Source of the DNA: Neisseria weixii
Lineage (GTDB): Bacteria > Pseudomonadota > Gammaproteobacteria > Burkholderiales > Neisseriaceae
DNA: 64,000 nucleotides
Direction: 5' to 3'
NCBI RefSeq assembly: GCF_002327085.1
Contig: NZ_CP023429.1
Coordinates: 434,001-498,000 of the forward strand
Shown: positions 31,385 to 40,867 of the stretch, in pieces
Numbering within the stretch: position 1 is the first letter of the stretch
How the letters are laid out: the number at the start of each line of letters is the position of its first letter
Made by a program: the position numbers and the translations under genes
The notes under the pieces: generated by a model
Database searches by the model: none
What the model was told of the DNA's origin: nothing
What the model saw: the letters and a program-made list of their open reading frames with translations, nothing else

Positions 31385-33114
31385 GTGGATTGGATGAATA
31401 TCTTATTCCTACTCGGCGGTGCGTTGCTGTTTTTGAGTGTGGTTTCCACCACACTTTCGGCGCGTTTGGGTATGCCTTTGCTGTTGGTGTTTCTGGGAGT
31501 CGGCATTTTGGCCGGTGAAGAAGGAATAGGCGGTATTGAGTTTGACAATTTTGTTTCGGCCAACTTCATCTGCCAACTTGCCTTGGCGGTGATTCTGCTT
31601 GACGGTGGTTTGCGTACGCGGTTTCAGAGTTTCCGCATCGGTTTGAAACCGGCGGCGGTGTTGGCAACATGGGGCGTGTTTGCCACCGTGGCTTTGCTGG
31701 GTATTTTCACCACACTTTATTTGGATGTCGATTGGCGTTTTGGTCTGCTGATGGCGGCAATTGTCGGTTCAACCGATGCCGGTGCCGTATTCAGCCTGTT
31801 GCGCAACAGCGGCGTGCGCTTGAATGAACGTGTGCAGGCCACGCTGGAAATTGAATCCGGTGCCAACGATCCGATGGCGATTTTCTTGGTAACTGCTTTA
31901 ATCGCAATGATGGTCAAGCCCGACGAAGGCGGCGTGATGTCGTTCATGTGGATGTTGCTGCTGCAAATCGGCTTTGGTTTGCTGATGGGCTTTATCGGCG
32001 GCAAATTGCTGGCCAAGCTGGTACGCCGCCTGAATCTGCCTGAAGGTTTGTATGCGTTGATGATTGTGTCAGGTGGTTTGCTGGTGTTTTCGTTTACCAA
32101 CTTGATTGGCGGCAGCGGCTTTTTGGCGGTATATTTGGCCGGTATATTGGTGGGCAATCAGCATAATCACGCGACGGAACATGTTTTGCGCGTGATGGAC
32201 GGTTTGGCATGGCTGGCGCAGGCGACTATGTTTGTGGTGTTGGGTTTGCTGGTGACACCGTCGAGTGTGTTGGAGCGCGGTTCAGATGCGATGGTATTGG
32301 CGGTATTTTTGATGTTGGTGGCGCGCCCCATTGCGGTGTTTACCGGCTTGTGGCTGTTTAATTACAGCGTGCGCGAAAAGACGTACATCAGTTGGCTGGG
32401 TTTGCGCGGTGCGGTGCCGATTACGCTGGCGATGATGCCGTTGGTAATGGGTGTACCGAATTCACGGGCCTTGTTTGATGTGGCATTTGCGGTGGTGGTG
32501 TTGTCGCTGCTGATTCAAGGCACAACCATTCCGGTCATGGCGCGCCTGCTGAAAGTAGCCATGCCGCCGAAGCCCGAACCGAACGACAGCCGCGATATTT
32601 GGTTGGCAGAAAAAGAAGCGGTACGCATGATATCATTTAAAGTGGTAGCGCAATCCGAAGCAGAAGGCGTACATCCCGATGATGTGGCTCCGATTTCCGC
32701 CAGCTTTGACCGACGCTGTTTTGCACTGATTCGCGAAGGATACCGAATCGAGTTGCAAAGTGATACCAAGCTTAAAAAGGGTGACATCGCGTGGTATGTC
32801 CTACCTGACGATCAGGTCGAAAATATGGCCTATTATTTCACCGAGACCGAAAAAAGCGTGCTGCTTAATTTCGATTATTTTGGAGAATTTTCATTCGATC
32901 CGGCCAGTCGTGCCGGGATTTGGCCAAGGCTTACGGTTTGAAATTACAGCCAAACGAAGAGAGCTTGAGCTTGGGCGAATTGTTTGAGCTGCGTTCGGAA
33001 AGCACTAAATGGGTGGAGGGTGACCGCGTGAGTATCGGTGAATTTGAATTGACGATTAAGGAATTGAATAAAGACGGCAGTATTAAGTTGATGGGCATGA
33101 AGTTTCCTGATTAA
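31385..33114 (+). pseudogene. cvrA: K+/H+ antiporter, CvrA/NhaP2 type, frameshifted
   Basis: A CPA1-family antiporter of about 576 residues when repaired: some twelve membrane segments (GSTDAGAVFSLLR and ESGANDPMAIFLV are family hallmarks), a cytoplasmic TrkA-C-like domain and a C-terminal CorC_HlyC-like domain. The frame breaks at the GGG of 32915..32917. Adding one G gives SRAGDLAKAYGLKLQPNEES, which continues to the stop at 33114. An AGGAG ribosome binding site lies ten bases before a GTG start; an ATG at 31394 is the alternative. As read, the last 64 residues would be lost while the membrane domain stays intact. Confidence 0.87.
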
Positions 33115-33124
33115 AAAATAAACC

Positions 33125-33220
33125 CAAACCTTTGCAAAATCACTGTTTTTGGCCTATTTCTTCGTTATACGCTGCTTTGGCTTCGAAGTATACTCAAATC
33201 TAGCGTTTTGCAAAGTTCTC
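33125..33220. repeat. Short MITE-like repeat with IS1106-like ends
   Basis: The ends are CAAACCTTTGCAAAA and TTTTGCAAAGTTCTC. The interior shares ATTTCTTCGT-ATACGCTGCT and ACTCAAATCT with the element at 24980..25116. Confidence 0.65.
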
Positions 33221-33226
33221 GGGTGT

Positions 33227-33274
33227 ATATCAATCGAGGCCGTCTGAAACATTTCAGACGGCCTCGATTGATAT
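33227..33274. terminator. 23-bp perfect DUS palindrome between cvrA and nagZ
   Basis: A perfect 23-base stem with a two-base loop (CA) is built around AGGCCGTCTGAAA and extended outward by ATATCAATCG. It stands between convergent genes and can terminate both. Confidence 0.85.
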
Positions 33275-33282
33275 TTGAAGAG

Positions 33283-34368
33283 TTAAAAAGCTTCGCCTAC
33301 TTTCACGCCGTTGGCAATGTCTTTCGGTGTAGCCAGTTGGGCGGTTAAGGCTTGAGCGGCTTTAAATTCATCACTTTGCATCATCGCTTCGGCTGCGTCC
33401 ATGTTCAGTGTGTTGGCCATATAAGCCCAACGTGCAGACAAGTTCGGATTATCGGGCATGTGGAAACTGGCGCGCAATTCATCGACCAAGTCAGGGCGGT
33501 TGCATACCAATGCAATATCACAACCGGCGGCAAAAGCACTTTGAACGCGCGCTTTGATGCCGCCCGCGCTGCCTGCGCCTTCCATGGTGAGGTCATCTGA
33601 AAAAATCACGCCGTCAAAGCCGATGTCTTGGCGCAAGATTTGTTTGAGCCATTTTTCTGAAAAACCGGCCGGATTCGGGTCGATTTGCGGATAAACCACA
33701 TGTGCGGGCATCACTGCCGCCATCCCCGCCTCGCTTAATTTGCCGAAAGGAACCATATCGGCAGCCTGCAAATCGGCCAGGCAGCGGTCGTCTTGCGGCT
33801 GGGTCAGGTGGCTGTCGCCTTCGACAAAGCCGTGGCCGGGGAAGTGTTTGCCGCAGGATTTCATGCCGCCTTTGTTTAAACCTTTTTGTAAGGCCAAAGC
33901 CAATTCGGTGACGATGTCGGCATCTCGGTGGAAACTGCGGTTGCCGATAACGGTGCATTGCCCCCAGTCCAAATCCAACACCGGTGTGAACGACAAATCC
34001 ACGCCGCAGGCGCTCAATTCGGTTGCCAATACCCAGCCCACTTGTTCGGCTTTGGCTTTGGCAGCGGCTTCGCCTTCGTTGTCCCAAATTTCACCCAACA
34101 CGCGCATGGCCGGCAGACGGGTAAACCCGTCGATAAAACGCTGCACGCGGCCGCCTTCGTGGTCGACAGCAACAATCAGTTCCGGCGTGCGCAAAGCTTT
34201 GATGTCGCGGATTAAAGCTTTGAGTTGCGGTACGTTGTCAAAATTGCGGCGAAACAGAATCACACCGCCGATAGCCGGGTCGAGCAGGCGTTGTTTTTCT
34301 TCGTCGGTCAATGTAAACGTATTTACATCGGCCATCACAGGGCCGCGTTCTATAACGGCTTGGGTCAT
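33283..34368 (-). CDS. nagZ: Beta-N-acetylhexosaminidase
   Basis: Cytoplasmic glycoside hydrolase family 3 enzyme that removes N-acetylglucosamine from muropeptides during cell-wall recycling. It has 361 residues from the chosen start MTQAVIERGPVM, which has an AAGGAAAC ribosome binding site; an ATG six codons upstream is less likely. Family signatures are AVDHEGGRVQRF, KHFPGHGFVEGDSH (the flexible catalytic loop with Asp/His) and SDDLTMEGA (nucleophile Asp). It is monocistronic. Confidence 0.95.
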   Translation of the reverse strand: MTQAVIERGPVMADVNTFTLTDEEKQRLLDPAIGGVILFRRNFDNVPQLKALIRDIKALRTPELIVAVDHEGGRVQRFIDGFTRLPAMRVLGEIWDNEGEAAAKAKAEQVGWVLATELSACGVDLSFTPVLDLDWGQCTVIGNRSFHRDADIVTELALALQKGLNKGGMKSCGKHFPGHGFVEGDSHLTQPQDDRCLADLQAADMVPFGKLSEAGMAAVMPAHVVYPQIDPNPAGFSEKWLKQILRQDIGFDGVIFSDDLTMEGAGSAGGIKARVQSAFAAGCDIALVCNRPDLVDELRASFHMPDNPNLSARWAYMANTLNMDAAEAMMQSDEFKAAQALTAQLATPKDIANGVKVGEAF

Positions 34369-34407
34369 TTTGTTTCCTTTATCCAAAACGTTTCAGACGG
34401 CCTAGAG

Positions 34408-34611
34408 TGTAGAAAATCCTAGCGTTGTTTACACTTTTGCTTTTTTGCTTGAAGACCCATTTTGGGATTTTCGAGTGTTGTCAAGAATGCCGAAAGGCAC
34501 GGCAACGCCGCATAGTTCTTGATAATGCTCAACAATCCTAAAACAATCATTTAGGCAAAAAATAAAAGCTGTTTTGCATAAAAAGTGTAAACAACCCGAC
34601 AATTTCCTACA
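34408..34611. repeat. MITE-like element M1, copy 2, with 7-bp target duplication
   Basis: Nearly identical to 456..659, with the same terminal inverted repeats (TGTAGAAAAT... and ...ATTTCCTACA). CCTAGAG is directly repeated on both sides (34401..34407 and 34612..34618). Removing the element and one repeat restores TTCAGACGGCCT-AG-AGGCCGTCTGAA, an intact paired-DUS terminator. This is strong evidence that the unit is mobile and landed inside a DUS hairpin. Confidence 0.88.
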
Positions 34612-34631
34612 CCTAGAGGCCGTCTGAACAA

Positions 34632-36154
34632 TTAAGCGGCAAGCGCGGTTTTTTTGCTGCGCAACATCAAAATCAATACGGCCAAAACTACGGCAGTCAC
34701 ACCGAAGCCGAGCAGGGCAGAATGTGTGAAACCCAGTACCAAATAGCCACTGGCCGCTGCGGCGGCCACGGTCAGCGCGTAAGGTAGCTGCGAAGTAACG
34801 TGGTCAATGTGGTTACATTGTGCACCGGTGGAGGACAAAATGGTGGTGTCGGAAATCGGTGAACAATGGTCGCCACACACCGCGCCGGCCATCACCGCCG
34901 AGAAGCAAGGGATAATCAGGCTCGGGTCGATTTTCACCGCCATGGCGGCGGCAATCGGCAACATAATGCCGAAGGTGCCCCAGCTGGTGCCGGTGGCAAA
35001 CGCCATCACACTGCCCAAGGTAAATAGAATCACCGGCAAAAAGCCCGGGTGGATATTGCCTGCGACCAAGGTAGATAAAAATTCGCCGGTACGCATTTCG
35101 CTGACCACAGTGCTGATCAGCCACGCCAAAATCAGAATGCTGATGGCGCCGAACATCGACTTCATGCCTTCCCAAGTGGCTTTCGGGTAAACATGGGCTT
35201 CGATGGTGCCGACCGTGCAGAACAATACCGCCAACACGCCTAACACACCACCGAATACCAATGAAGTATTCACATCGGTGTTTTCAAATGCGCCCAAAAT
35301 GCTGAAGGTATCCAAAGCTTGTGCGCCGGTGTAGAGCATGGCGGAAATGGTAGCGAAAATCAGCACCAAAACCGGAATAATCAGTGCATATACGCGGCCT
35401 TTGGAATCGTTTGAAACGGCTTGTTCTTCATGTGTTTCGCTCAAAGCTTGCTGCTCGAAGCGGCCCATCGAACCGATGTCGAAAGAAAAATACGCCACAA
35501 AAAACACCATTAACAGCGCAAACAAGGCGTAATAATTCATCGCACTCATGGCGACAAATGTGCCCATCGGGTATATTCGGTGATGTTGTAAGTCACCAGC
35601 AAACCTGCCAGGGTGGCAATAATCGAGGCGCCCCAGCTTGAAACCGGCATCAACACGCACATCGGCGCAGCGGTAGAATCCAAGATATAAGCCAGTTTGG
35701 CGCGTGATACTTTGAAGCGGTCGGTTACCGGACGGGCAATCGCGCCCACCGCCAAACTGTGGAAATAGTCGTCGATAAAGGTCACGAACACCAAACAGGC
35801 GGTCAACATTTTGGCACCGCGACGGCTTTGAATGTGTTTTTTAGCCCAATCTGCAAAAGCTTGATTACTGCCCGAATAAGTCAGCAAGGAAGTGAAAATA
35901 CCCAATAATAACAGGAAAATCAGGATTTTGAGTTTGGCCAGAGACCAATCGCCATCTGCCCAAACCAGTGATACGGTGATGTCTTTAAAGTGAGTTAAGG
36001 TATTGAGCGGATTGCCGCCGGTGAGCATTAACACCCCGATGATGATGCCGATGGCCAGAGAGAATAAAACGCGGCGGGTAATCACAGCCAACGTCAGCGC
36101 CAGAAATGGCGGAATTACCGACATAAAAGAGCTTGAATAATCGATTAGTTGCAT
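34632..36154 (-). pseudogene. NhaC-family Na+/H+ antiporter, frameshifted
   Basis: A membrane antiporter of the NhaC/YuiF type, about 507 residues when repaired, with a dozen hydrophobic segments. Family-like motifs include TFIDDYFHSLAVGAIARPVTDRF, SWGTFGIMLPIA and GDHCSPISDTTILSS. The frame breaks at 35569..35571, seen on the minus strand as ACCCGATGG. Adding one C gives NITEYTPMGTFVAMSAM. Such proteins exchange Na+ or organic substrates for protons; the exact substrate is not known. Confidence 0.85.
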
Positions 36155-36190
36155 AAAGTAAAATGATGAAGTGTAAATAAAATCTGAATG

Positions 36191-36234
36191 TTTTCAGACG
36201 GCATAGTGTGTATTAAAAAGGCCGTCTGAAAAAG
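36191..36234. terminator. DUS pair upstream of the NhaC-type gene
   Basis: TTTTCAGACGGC faces GGCCGTCTGAAAAAG across about 20 bases. Confidence 0.55.
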
Positions 36235-36251
36235 TGTGAAAGCTAAAACGG

Positions 36252-36288
36252 TAAAATACCCGTCATTTCAAAAATAACGGGTATTTTA
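36252..36288 (-). terminator. Non-DUS terminator after the degQ-like gene
   Basis: TAAAATACCCGT pairs exactly with ACGGGTATTTTA around a 13-base loop, just beyond the degQ-like stop. It is one of the few terminators here not built from DUS. Confidence 0.8.
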
Positions 36289-36314
36289 TCATTACTATAC
36301 AATTTTATGCCGTT

Positions 36315-37829
36315 TTATTGCAGATTTAAGGCCAAGAAGAGTGTGTCACTACCACGCTGCACCAACAGCGGCACGTTTTTACCGGTACTGCTCAAAGCAC
36401 TGCGGAAGCTTGATTCGTCATTAACCGTGATTTGACTCACGGCCATGATTTCATCGCCGCGCTTCAAACCGGCACGTTCGGCGGCGCCGCTGACATGGGT
36501 GACAATCAAGCGTTGTTTGCCGTCGGTGGTTTGCGTTTGCAGCGTCAAACCGGCTTCTTCCACCAAGAAACTTTGCACATCGTTTGGCGATGTGAGGCTT
36601 CCCATTTCACTTTCGCCACTCGGGGTCGGTGCACCGGTGCTGCCCAAAGTGACGTTGACAGAAATTTTCTTGCCTTTACGCCACACTTCCAATTTTACTT
36701 CTTTGCCTGGCGGCATAGCGCCGACCATCACCGGCAAATCGCTGGAAGAGCGCACTTCCTCGCCGTTGACGCTGCGTACAATGTCACCCACCTGCAAACC
36801 GGCTTGCTGCGCCGGGCTGTTTGGCATCACTTTGGCAATCAGAGCGCCGCTGGCACGGTCTAAGTTGAACGATTTCGCCAAGTCGTAAGAGACTTCTTGA
36901 ATAATCACACCTAATTGCCCGCGTTGCACTTTGCCGCTGGTTTTCAGTTGGTCGGCTACGTTCATCGCCACATCAATCGGAATGGCGAACGAAATGCCCA
37001 TAAATCCGCCGCTGCGGCTGTAGATTTGTGAATTGATGCCGACTACTTGGCCTTTAAGGTTAAACAGCGGGCCACCCGAGTTACCCGGATTGATGGCGAC
37101 GTCGGTTTGGATAAACGGAGTGTAGTTTTCATTCGGCAGGCTGCGGCCTTTTGCCGAGACGATGCCTGATGTTACGCTGTTGTCAAAGCCGAACGGTGCG
37201 CCGATGGCGGCCACCCATTCGCCCGGCTTGAGCGTTTTCGGGTCGCCGATTTTTACAACCGGCAAATCTTTGGCATCGATTTTCAATAAAGCCACATCAG
37301 ATTGCTGGTCGGAACCAATCAGCTTAGCGGTGTATTCGCGTTTGTCGTTGAGCAACACTTTGATATTGCCCATACCGGCAACGACGTGGGTGTTGGTAAG
37401 AATGTAGCCGTCGGAGCTGATGATAAAGCCGGAACCGAAATTCAGCTCGCTGCTGTCGGCTTCTTCCTGCGGCATATCAGGCAGGTTGGGTACCAAGCGT
37501 TTGAAAAACTCGTAGAATGGATCGTTATCCGGAAATTGGCTTAAATCCATGCCGTTTTCTTCAGCACGCTGCTGGCTGCGGTTGGTTGCCGTAGCTTGAA
37601 TATTGACCACGGTTTGGCCTTCGTTTTGCACCAATTGGGCAAAATCGGGCAGCAACATGCCAACGCTGCCATCGTCTTTTGGCGGTTCAATGCGTTGAAC
37701 CAGTTCTTTCTCTTCGTCTTGGGTATTGTCATTGCTGAAAAAACTGCCGACTTTGTCACATGCGCTCAATGCCAGTGTGGCCGCAATGGTTAAAGCCATA
37801 TATTTTTTGGTATTTTTTGTCACAGTCAT
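36315..37829 (-). CDS. DegQ/MucD-type periplasmic serine protease, lipoprotein
   Basis: HtrA-family protease and chaperone for envelope quality control. The signal peptide ends LALSAC, predicting a lipid-anchored form. The trypsin-like domain has the triad His in LTNTHVV, Asp in QQSDVALLKI and Ser in NPGNSGGPL. Two PDZ domains follow (GVIIQEVSYDLAK..., and the C-terminal GAAERAGLKRGDEIM). It has 504 residues from the first ATG. An AAGGA touches that ATG, so the GTG two codons later (37823) may be the true start. It ends in a strong hairpin. Confidence 0.93.
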   Translation of the reverse strand: MTVTKNTKKYMALTIAATLALSACDKVGSFFSNDNTQDEEKELVQRIEPPKDDGSVGMLLPDFAQLVQNEGQTVVNIQATATNRSQQRAEENGMDLSQFPDNDPFYEFFKRLVPNLPDMPQEEADSSELNFGSGFIISSDGYILTNTHVVAGMGNIKVLLNDKREYTAKLIGSDQQSDVALLKIDAKDLPVVKIGDPKTLKPGEWVAAIGAPFGFDNSVTSGIVSAKGRSLPNENYTPFIQTDVAINPGNSGGPLFNLKGQVVGINSQIYSRSGGFMGISFAIPIDVAMNVADQLKTSGKVQRGQLGVIIQEVSYDLAKSFNLDRASGALIAKVMPNSPAQQAGLQVGDIVRSVNGEEVRSSSDLPVMVGAMPPGKEVKLEVWRKGKKISVNVTLGSTGAPTPSGESEMGSLTSPNDVQSFLVEEAGLTLQTQTTDGKQRLIVTHVSGAAERAGLKRGDEIMAVSQITVNDESSFRSALSSTGKNVPLLVQRGSDTLFLALNLQ

Positions 37830-37979
37830 TCCTTGTTATGCGTGTCTATCTGTTTTACCGGGTTGCGGTTTGTCAATCGGACGGAAGGGCAAGTTTACCC
37901 GCCATACCCTTAATTTGAGTGGATAGGGGCAATTTTACCGATTATGAACATTTTTTCAAGCGTTTCATTTTCAATGGAA

Positions 37980-38008
37980 AAAGCCGTCTGAAATGTTTCA
38001 GACGGCCT
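37980..38008 (-). terminator. Paired-DUS terminator after nth
   Basis: AAGCCGTCTGAAA and TTTCAGACGGCCT pair across two bases. Confidence 0.75.
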
Positions 38009-38053
38009 AAAAGCCTGTCTGCCTCTTAATTCTGAATCATCGGGCGGGATAAC

Positions 38054-38692
38054 TTAATTAACAATATTTTTCGCCTTCCATTCGCATAAATCGTTAATGA
38101 TGCATTGCCCGCATTGCGGCTTGAGTGCTTTGCAGGTGTAGCGACCGTGTAGTATCAGCCAATGATGCGCGTTCATTAGAAATTCTTTCGGGATAAAACG
38201 CATGAGCTTGTCTTCCACTTCGCGCACGTCTTTGCCCGGTGCGATTTTGGTGCGGTTGGATACACGGAAAATGTGGGTATCCACTGCCATGACCGACCAG
38301 CCGAAAGCGGTATTCAGTACCACATTGGCGGTTTTTCGGCCGACACCAGGCAGTGCTTCCAAAGCGGCGCGGTCTTCGGGTACTTCTCCGCCGTGTTGTT
38401 CCAACAAAATGCGGCAGGTTTGCATGATGTGTTTGGATTTGGTTTTGTAAAGACCAATGGTTTGAGTGTATTCCATTATGCCGTCTAAGCCTAAGTCCAA
38501 CATGGCTTGCGGGGTATTGGCCACAGGGAACAGTTTGGCTGTGGCTTTGTTTACGCCGACATCGGTGGCTTGCGCCGACAGTAACACGGCAATCAGTAAT
38601 TCGAACGGCGAACTGAAATTCAGCTCGGTGGTCGGATGCGGATTGGCGGCGCGGAAGCGCTCGAAAATTTCTTGGCGGATGTGTTTGTTCAT
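38054..38692 (-). CDS. nth: Endonuclease III
   Basis: DNA glycosylase/AP lyase removing oxidised pyrimidines. It has 212 residues. The helix-hairpin-helix is EALPGVGRKTANVVLN (with catalytic Lys), the catalytic Asp is in VDTHIFRVSNR, and the iron-sulfur cluster cysteines follow the C-x6-C-x2-C-x5-C pattern (CKALKPQCGQCIINDLC). It is monocistronic. Confidence 0.97.
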   Translation of the reverse strand: MNKHIRQEIFERFRAANPHPTTELNFSSPFELLIAVLLSAQATDVGVNKATAKLFPVANTPQAMLDLGLDGIMEYTQTIGLYKTKSKHIMQTCRILLEQHGGEVPEDRAALEALPGVGRKTANVVLNTAFGWSVMAVDTHIFRVSNRTKIAPGKDVREVEDKLMRFIPKEFLMNAHHWLILHGRYTCKALKPQCGQCIINDLCEWKAKNIVN

Positions 38693-38734
38693 GATGTGTT
38701 TTTATTTGAAATGCTCGCGCGTTATTATAGCAAA

Positions 38735-38773
38735 AAGGCCGTCTGAAAAGAGCATACGCTTTTCAGACGGCCT
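38735..38773 (-). terminator. Paired-DUS terminator after hemC
   Basis: AAGGCCGTCTGAAAAG and CTTTTCAGACGGCCT pair across eight bases. Confidence 0.85.
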
Positions 38774-38799
38774 ATCTGGCCATCAAACTGATAAACAGT

Positions 38800-39735
38800 T
38801 TATGCGGATTCTTTCAAAACGGTCTCAATCAATTCCATCGCCCCATCATCGGCCAAGCGTTTGGCCACGGCGCGACCCAATGAATCGGCGTAGCCGGCCG
38901 GTGCTTGGGCATAGGCTTCGATAATGGTTGAGCCATCGGGATGGCCGACCAAGCCACGCAGGGTCAGTAAACCGTTTTCTTCGGTGCAGTAAGCTGCCAG
39001 CGGCACTTGGCAGCTGCCGCCCAAAGCGCGTGCTAAAGCGCGTTCGGCGGTGACGCAGGCGTGGGTGATGCCGTGGTTGAGCGGCTTTAATACTTCCAGC
39101 AAATCTTTGCGGTTTGCAGCGATTTCAATGCCCAAAGCACCTTGTCCGGCGGCGGGCAGGCTGACGGTATCGGAAATAATCAAGCGGATGCGGTCGTCCA
39201 AGCCCAAACGCTGTAAACCTGCAGCGGCGAGAATAATCGCATCGTATTCTCCGTTGTCAAGTTTGCCCAAACGCGTTTGCAGATTGCCACGCAAAGGTTT
39301 GATTACCAAATGAGAATAGCGCGCACGCAATTGTGCTTCGCGGCGCAGGCTGGCGGTGCCGACTACTGCGCCTTTGGGTAAATCTTCCAAGCGTTCGTAT
39401 CGGTTGGACACAAACGCATCAAACGGATTGGCGCGTTCGCCAATCGCAGCCAGCGCAAAACCTTCCGGCAAATCCATCGGCACGTCTTTAATTGAATGCA
39501 CCGCCAAATCGGCGCGACCGTCTTGCAGGGCTTGTTCCAATTCTTTGATAAACAATCCCTTCCCGCCGATTTTGGAAAGGGTTTTGTCTAAAATCTGGTC
39601 GCCGCGTGTGGTCATGCCTAAGATTTGCACGTCGCAGTCGGGATAAAGGGTTTTCAGACGGCCTTGAATGTGTTCGGCCTGCCACAGGGCCAAGCGGCTT
39701 TCGCGGCTGGCGATGACGAGTTTTGTCGGGTTCAT
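38800..39735 (-). CDS. hemC: Porphobilinogen deaminase (hydroxymethylbilane synthase)
   Basis: Polymerises four porphobilinogens into hydroxymethylbilane for haem synthesis. It has 311 residues. The dipyrromethane cofactor cysteine is in [26 protein letters not shown] and [21 protein letters not shown] (catalytic Asp region) are typical. The start lies 39 bases after the stop of the upstream lipoprotein gene on the same strand, so read-through from that cassette is possible. Confidence 0.97.
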   Translation of the reverse strand: MNPTKLVIASRESRLALWQAEHIQGRLKTLYPDCDVQILGMTTRGDQILDKTLSKIGGKGLFIKELEQALQDGRADLAVHSIKDVPMDLPEGFALAAIGERANPFDAFVSNRYERLEDLPKGAVVGTASLRREAQLRARYSHLVIKPLRGNLQTRLGKLDNGEYDAIILAAAGLQRLGLDDRIRLIISDTVSLPAAGQGALGIEIAANRKDLLEVLKPLNHGITHACVTAERALARALGGSCQVPLAAYCTEENGLLTLRGLVGHPDGSTIIEAYAQAPAGYADSLGRAVAKRLADDGAMELIETVLKESA

Positions 39736-39774
39736 TTACGTTTTCCGGATGTAAAGGCGGGAAAGGCTGTTAGT

Positions 39775-40170
39775 CTAACACAAACCCTCTATGATGACAG
39801 CTTGCTCATAACGCCCCAAAGGGCCGAAATTATTTCCTTTATTTTGTTCTTTATTCAAAATTTTTCCCTGAATACATATATTGTGCAGCGTTATATTATA
39901 TGCACCGGAATATTTCCGTTTTGCTTTGATTTCACCGATTACTGCGTAACTTTTTTCAATAAAATAAGTTTTACCTTGGGAAATAAACTCCGACTGTTCA
40001 AAAGAAAAATGGACACTCCCTGTCATTCTGACATTATCAGAATCCGTTACATTTTCTGAAGCGATGGTTTGGCCAGGTTCAGGGAAGGAAATATCAGCCT
40101 TGCTATCTGCTTGGGTCTGCTGTAAACATGCTGCCAAAGCAGGCAATAAAAAATAAAACAGTTTTTTCAT
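39775..40170 (-). CDS. Small lipoprotein of unknown function
   Basis: A 131-residue protein with a clear lipoprotein signal (MKKLFYFLLPALAAC, lipidated Cys15). The mature part is polar, with beta-type alternation, and ends in Cys; another Cys lies in HNICIQGK. I do not recognise the family. It sits in an AT-rich island on the same strand as, and about 390 bases downstream of, the GG-leader peptide gene at 40556..40726. A protective or immunity role is possible by position only; nothing in its sequence proves it. Confidence 0.65.
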   Translation of the reverse strand: MKKLFYFLLPALAACLQQTQADSKADISFPEPGQTIASENVTDSDNVRMTGSVHFSFEQSEFISQGKTYFIEKSYAVIGEIKAKRKYSGAYNITLHNICIQGKILNKEQNKGNNFGPLGRYEQAVIIEGLC

Positions 40171-40295
40171 CCGGTTTCCGTTTCAATTAAATTTTGAGAC
40201 TTTTTCTTAAAGTATTCAGATTTGATGTTTTTTTGAGTTTCAGAATGGATACTCAGGCAGTTTGATGGCAACATTATCATATTGCTTTGTAGTAG

Positions 40296-40418
40296 CTAAT
40301 TATGTCTCGCTGAAAAATAATAATCTATTTGGGATAGGAGATCAGACAAATTTACTTCAGCCGGTTTCTTCAGTTCGTATTTAAGACTTCCCACAAAATT
40401 AATGTTGCATTTTGACAT
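40296..40418 (-). CDS. Possible 40-residue protein in the AT-rich island
   Basis: An open frame starting MSKCNINFVGSLKYELKK and ending SAQ-free at ...YYFSARHN lies between the GG-leader peptide gene and the lipoprotein gene, on the same strand. The composition looks protein-like, but no good ribosome binding site precedes the ATG and no family is recognised. It could be a gene remnant or chance. Confidence 0.25.
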   Translation of the reverse strand: MSKCNINFVGSLKYELKKPAEVNLSDLLSQIDYYFSARHN

Positions 40419-40555
40419 TTATTTAGAATGAATACACAGCATGTCACACAGGTTGCGCCTGAATCCGGTATTCCCTAGGAAGTATCGTGTATTCCCTACA
40501 TAAATGAAAAATCAGGATATCGCATGGTCTCGCAGGAAGCCTATTTTACAGATTA

Positions 40556-40726
40556 TCAATATAACCAATTACTGCCGAATCTTGGCAAAACTCCTTCAAA
40601 ATGCCACCAAAAAGAATTATCGCGCCAACCAATACGCCGGTCTTCAACATTTTGGCTTACTGGTCGAAAAGTAGTATTCAGTCCGCCACTAACTGCTTCC
40701 AACTCATATATAGTCAATTCTTGCAT
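40556..40726 (-). CDS. Double-glycine-leader peptide (bacteriocin-like or signal precursor)
   Basis: A 56-residue precursor. The leader MQELTIYELEAVSGG matches the class II/microcin leader consensus at every key place: Leu at -12, Thr at -11, Glu at -8, Leu at -7, Val at -4 and Gly-Gly at -2/-1. Cleavage after Gly15 would release a 41-residue, cysteine-free peptide with nine aromatic residues (four Trp) and five Arg, starting LNTTFRPV and ending SNWLY. AAGGAG stands seven bases before the ATG. The leader normally directs export by an ABC transporter with a C39 peptidase; none is in the window. The core sequence is unlike bacteriocins I know, so its activity is unknown. Confidence 0.72.
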   Translation of the reverse strand: MQELTIYELEAVSGGLNTTFRPVSQNVEDRRIGWRDNSFWWHFEGVLPRFGSNWLY

Positions 40727-40837
40727 TTTGAACTCCTTACCTTAGGGTTTAAAAAATTACAAATCAAGTAAAGGATATCCTATAATCCAAATATAAATTT
40801 GAAACTCAGGATGCTGTGTAGTAAACGCAAATTACAG

Positions 40838-40867
40838 AGATTAGAGTAAAAAAAAATTATGGTTCAA
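40838..40867 (-). promoter_or_regulatory. Candidate sigma-70 promoter for the GG-leader peptide gene
   Basis: On the minus strand TTGAAC (40862..40867) and TAATCT (40838..40843) are spaced by 18 bases. The start would be near 40831, leaving a leader of about 105 bases. The -35 box overlaps the Fur-like palindrome by two bases. Confidence 0.4.

Noticed and set aside
40524..40745. A 73-codon plus-strand frame in the AT-rich island
   Set aside because: It is antisense to the GG-leader peptide gene, which has the better ribosome binding site and a recognisable leader; the plus frame has neither.
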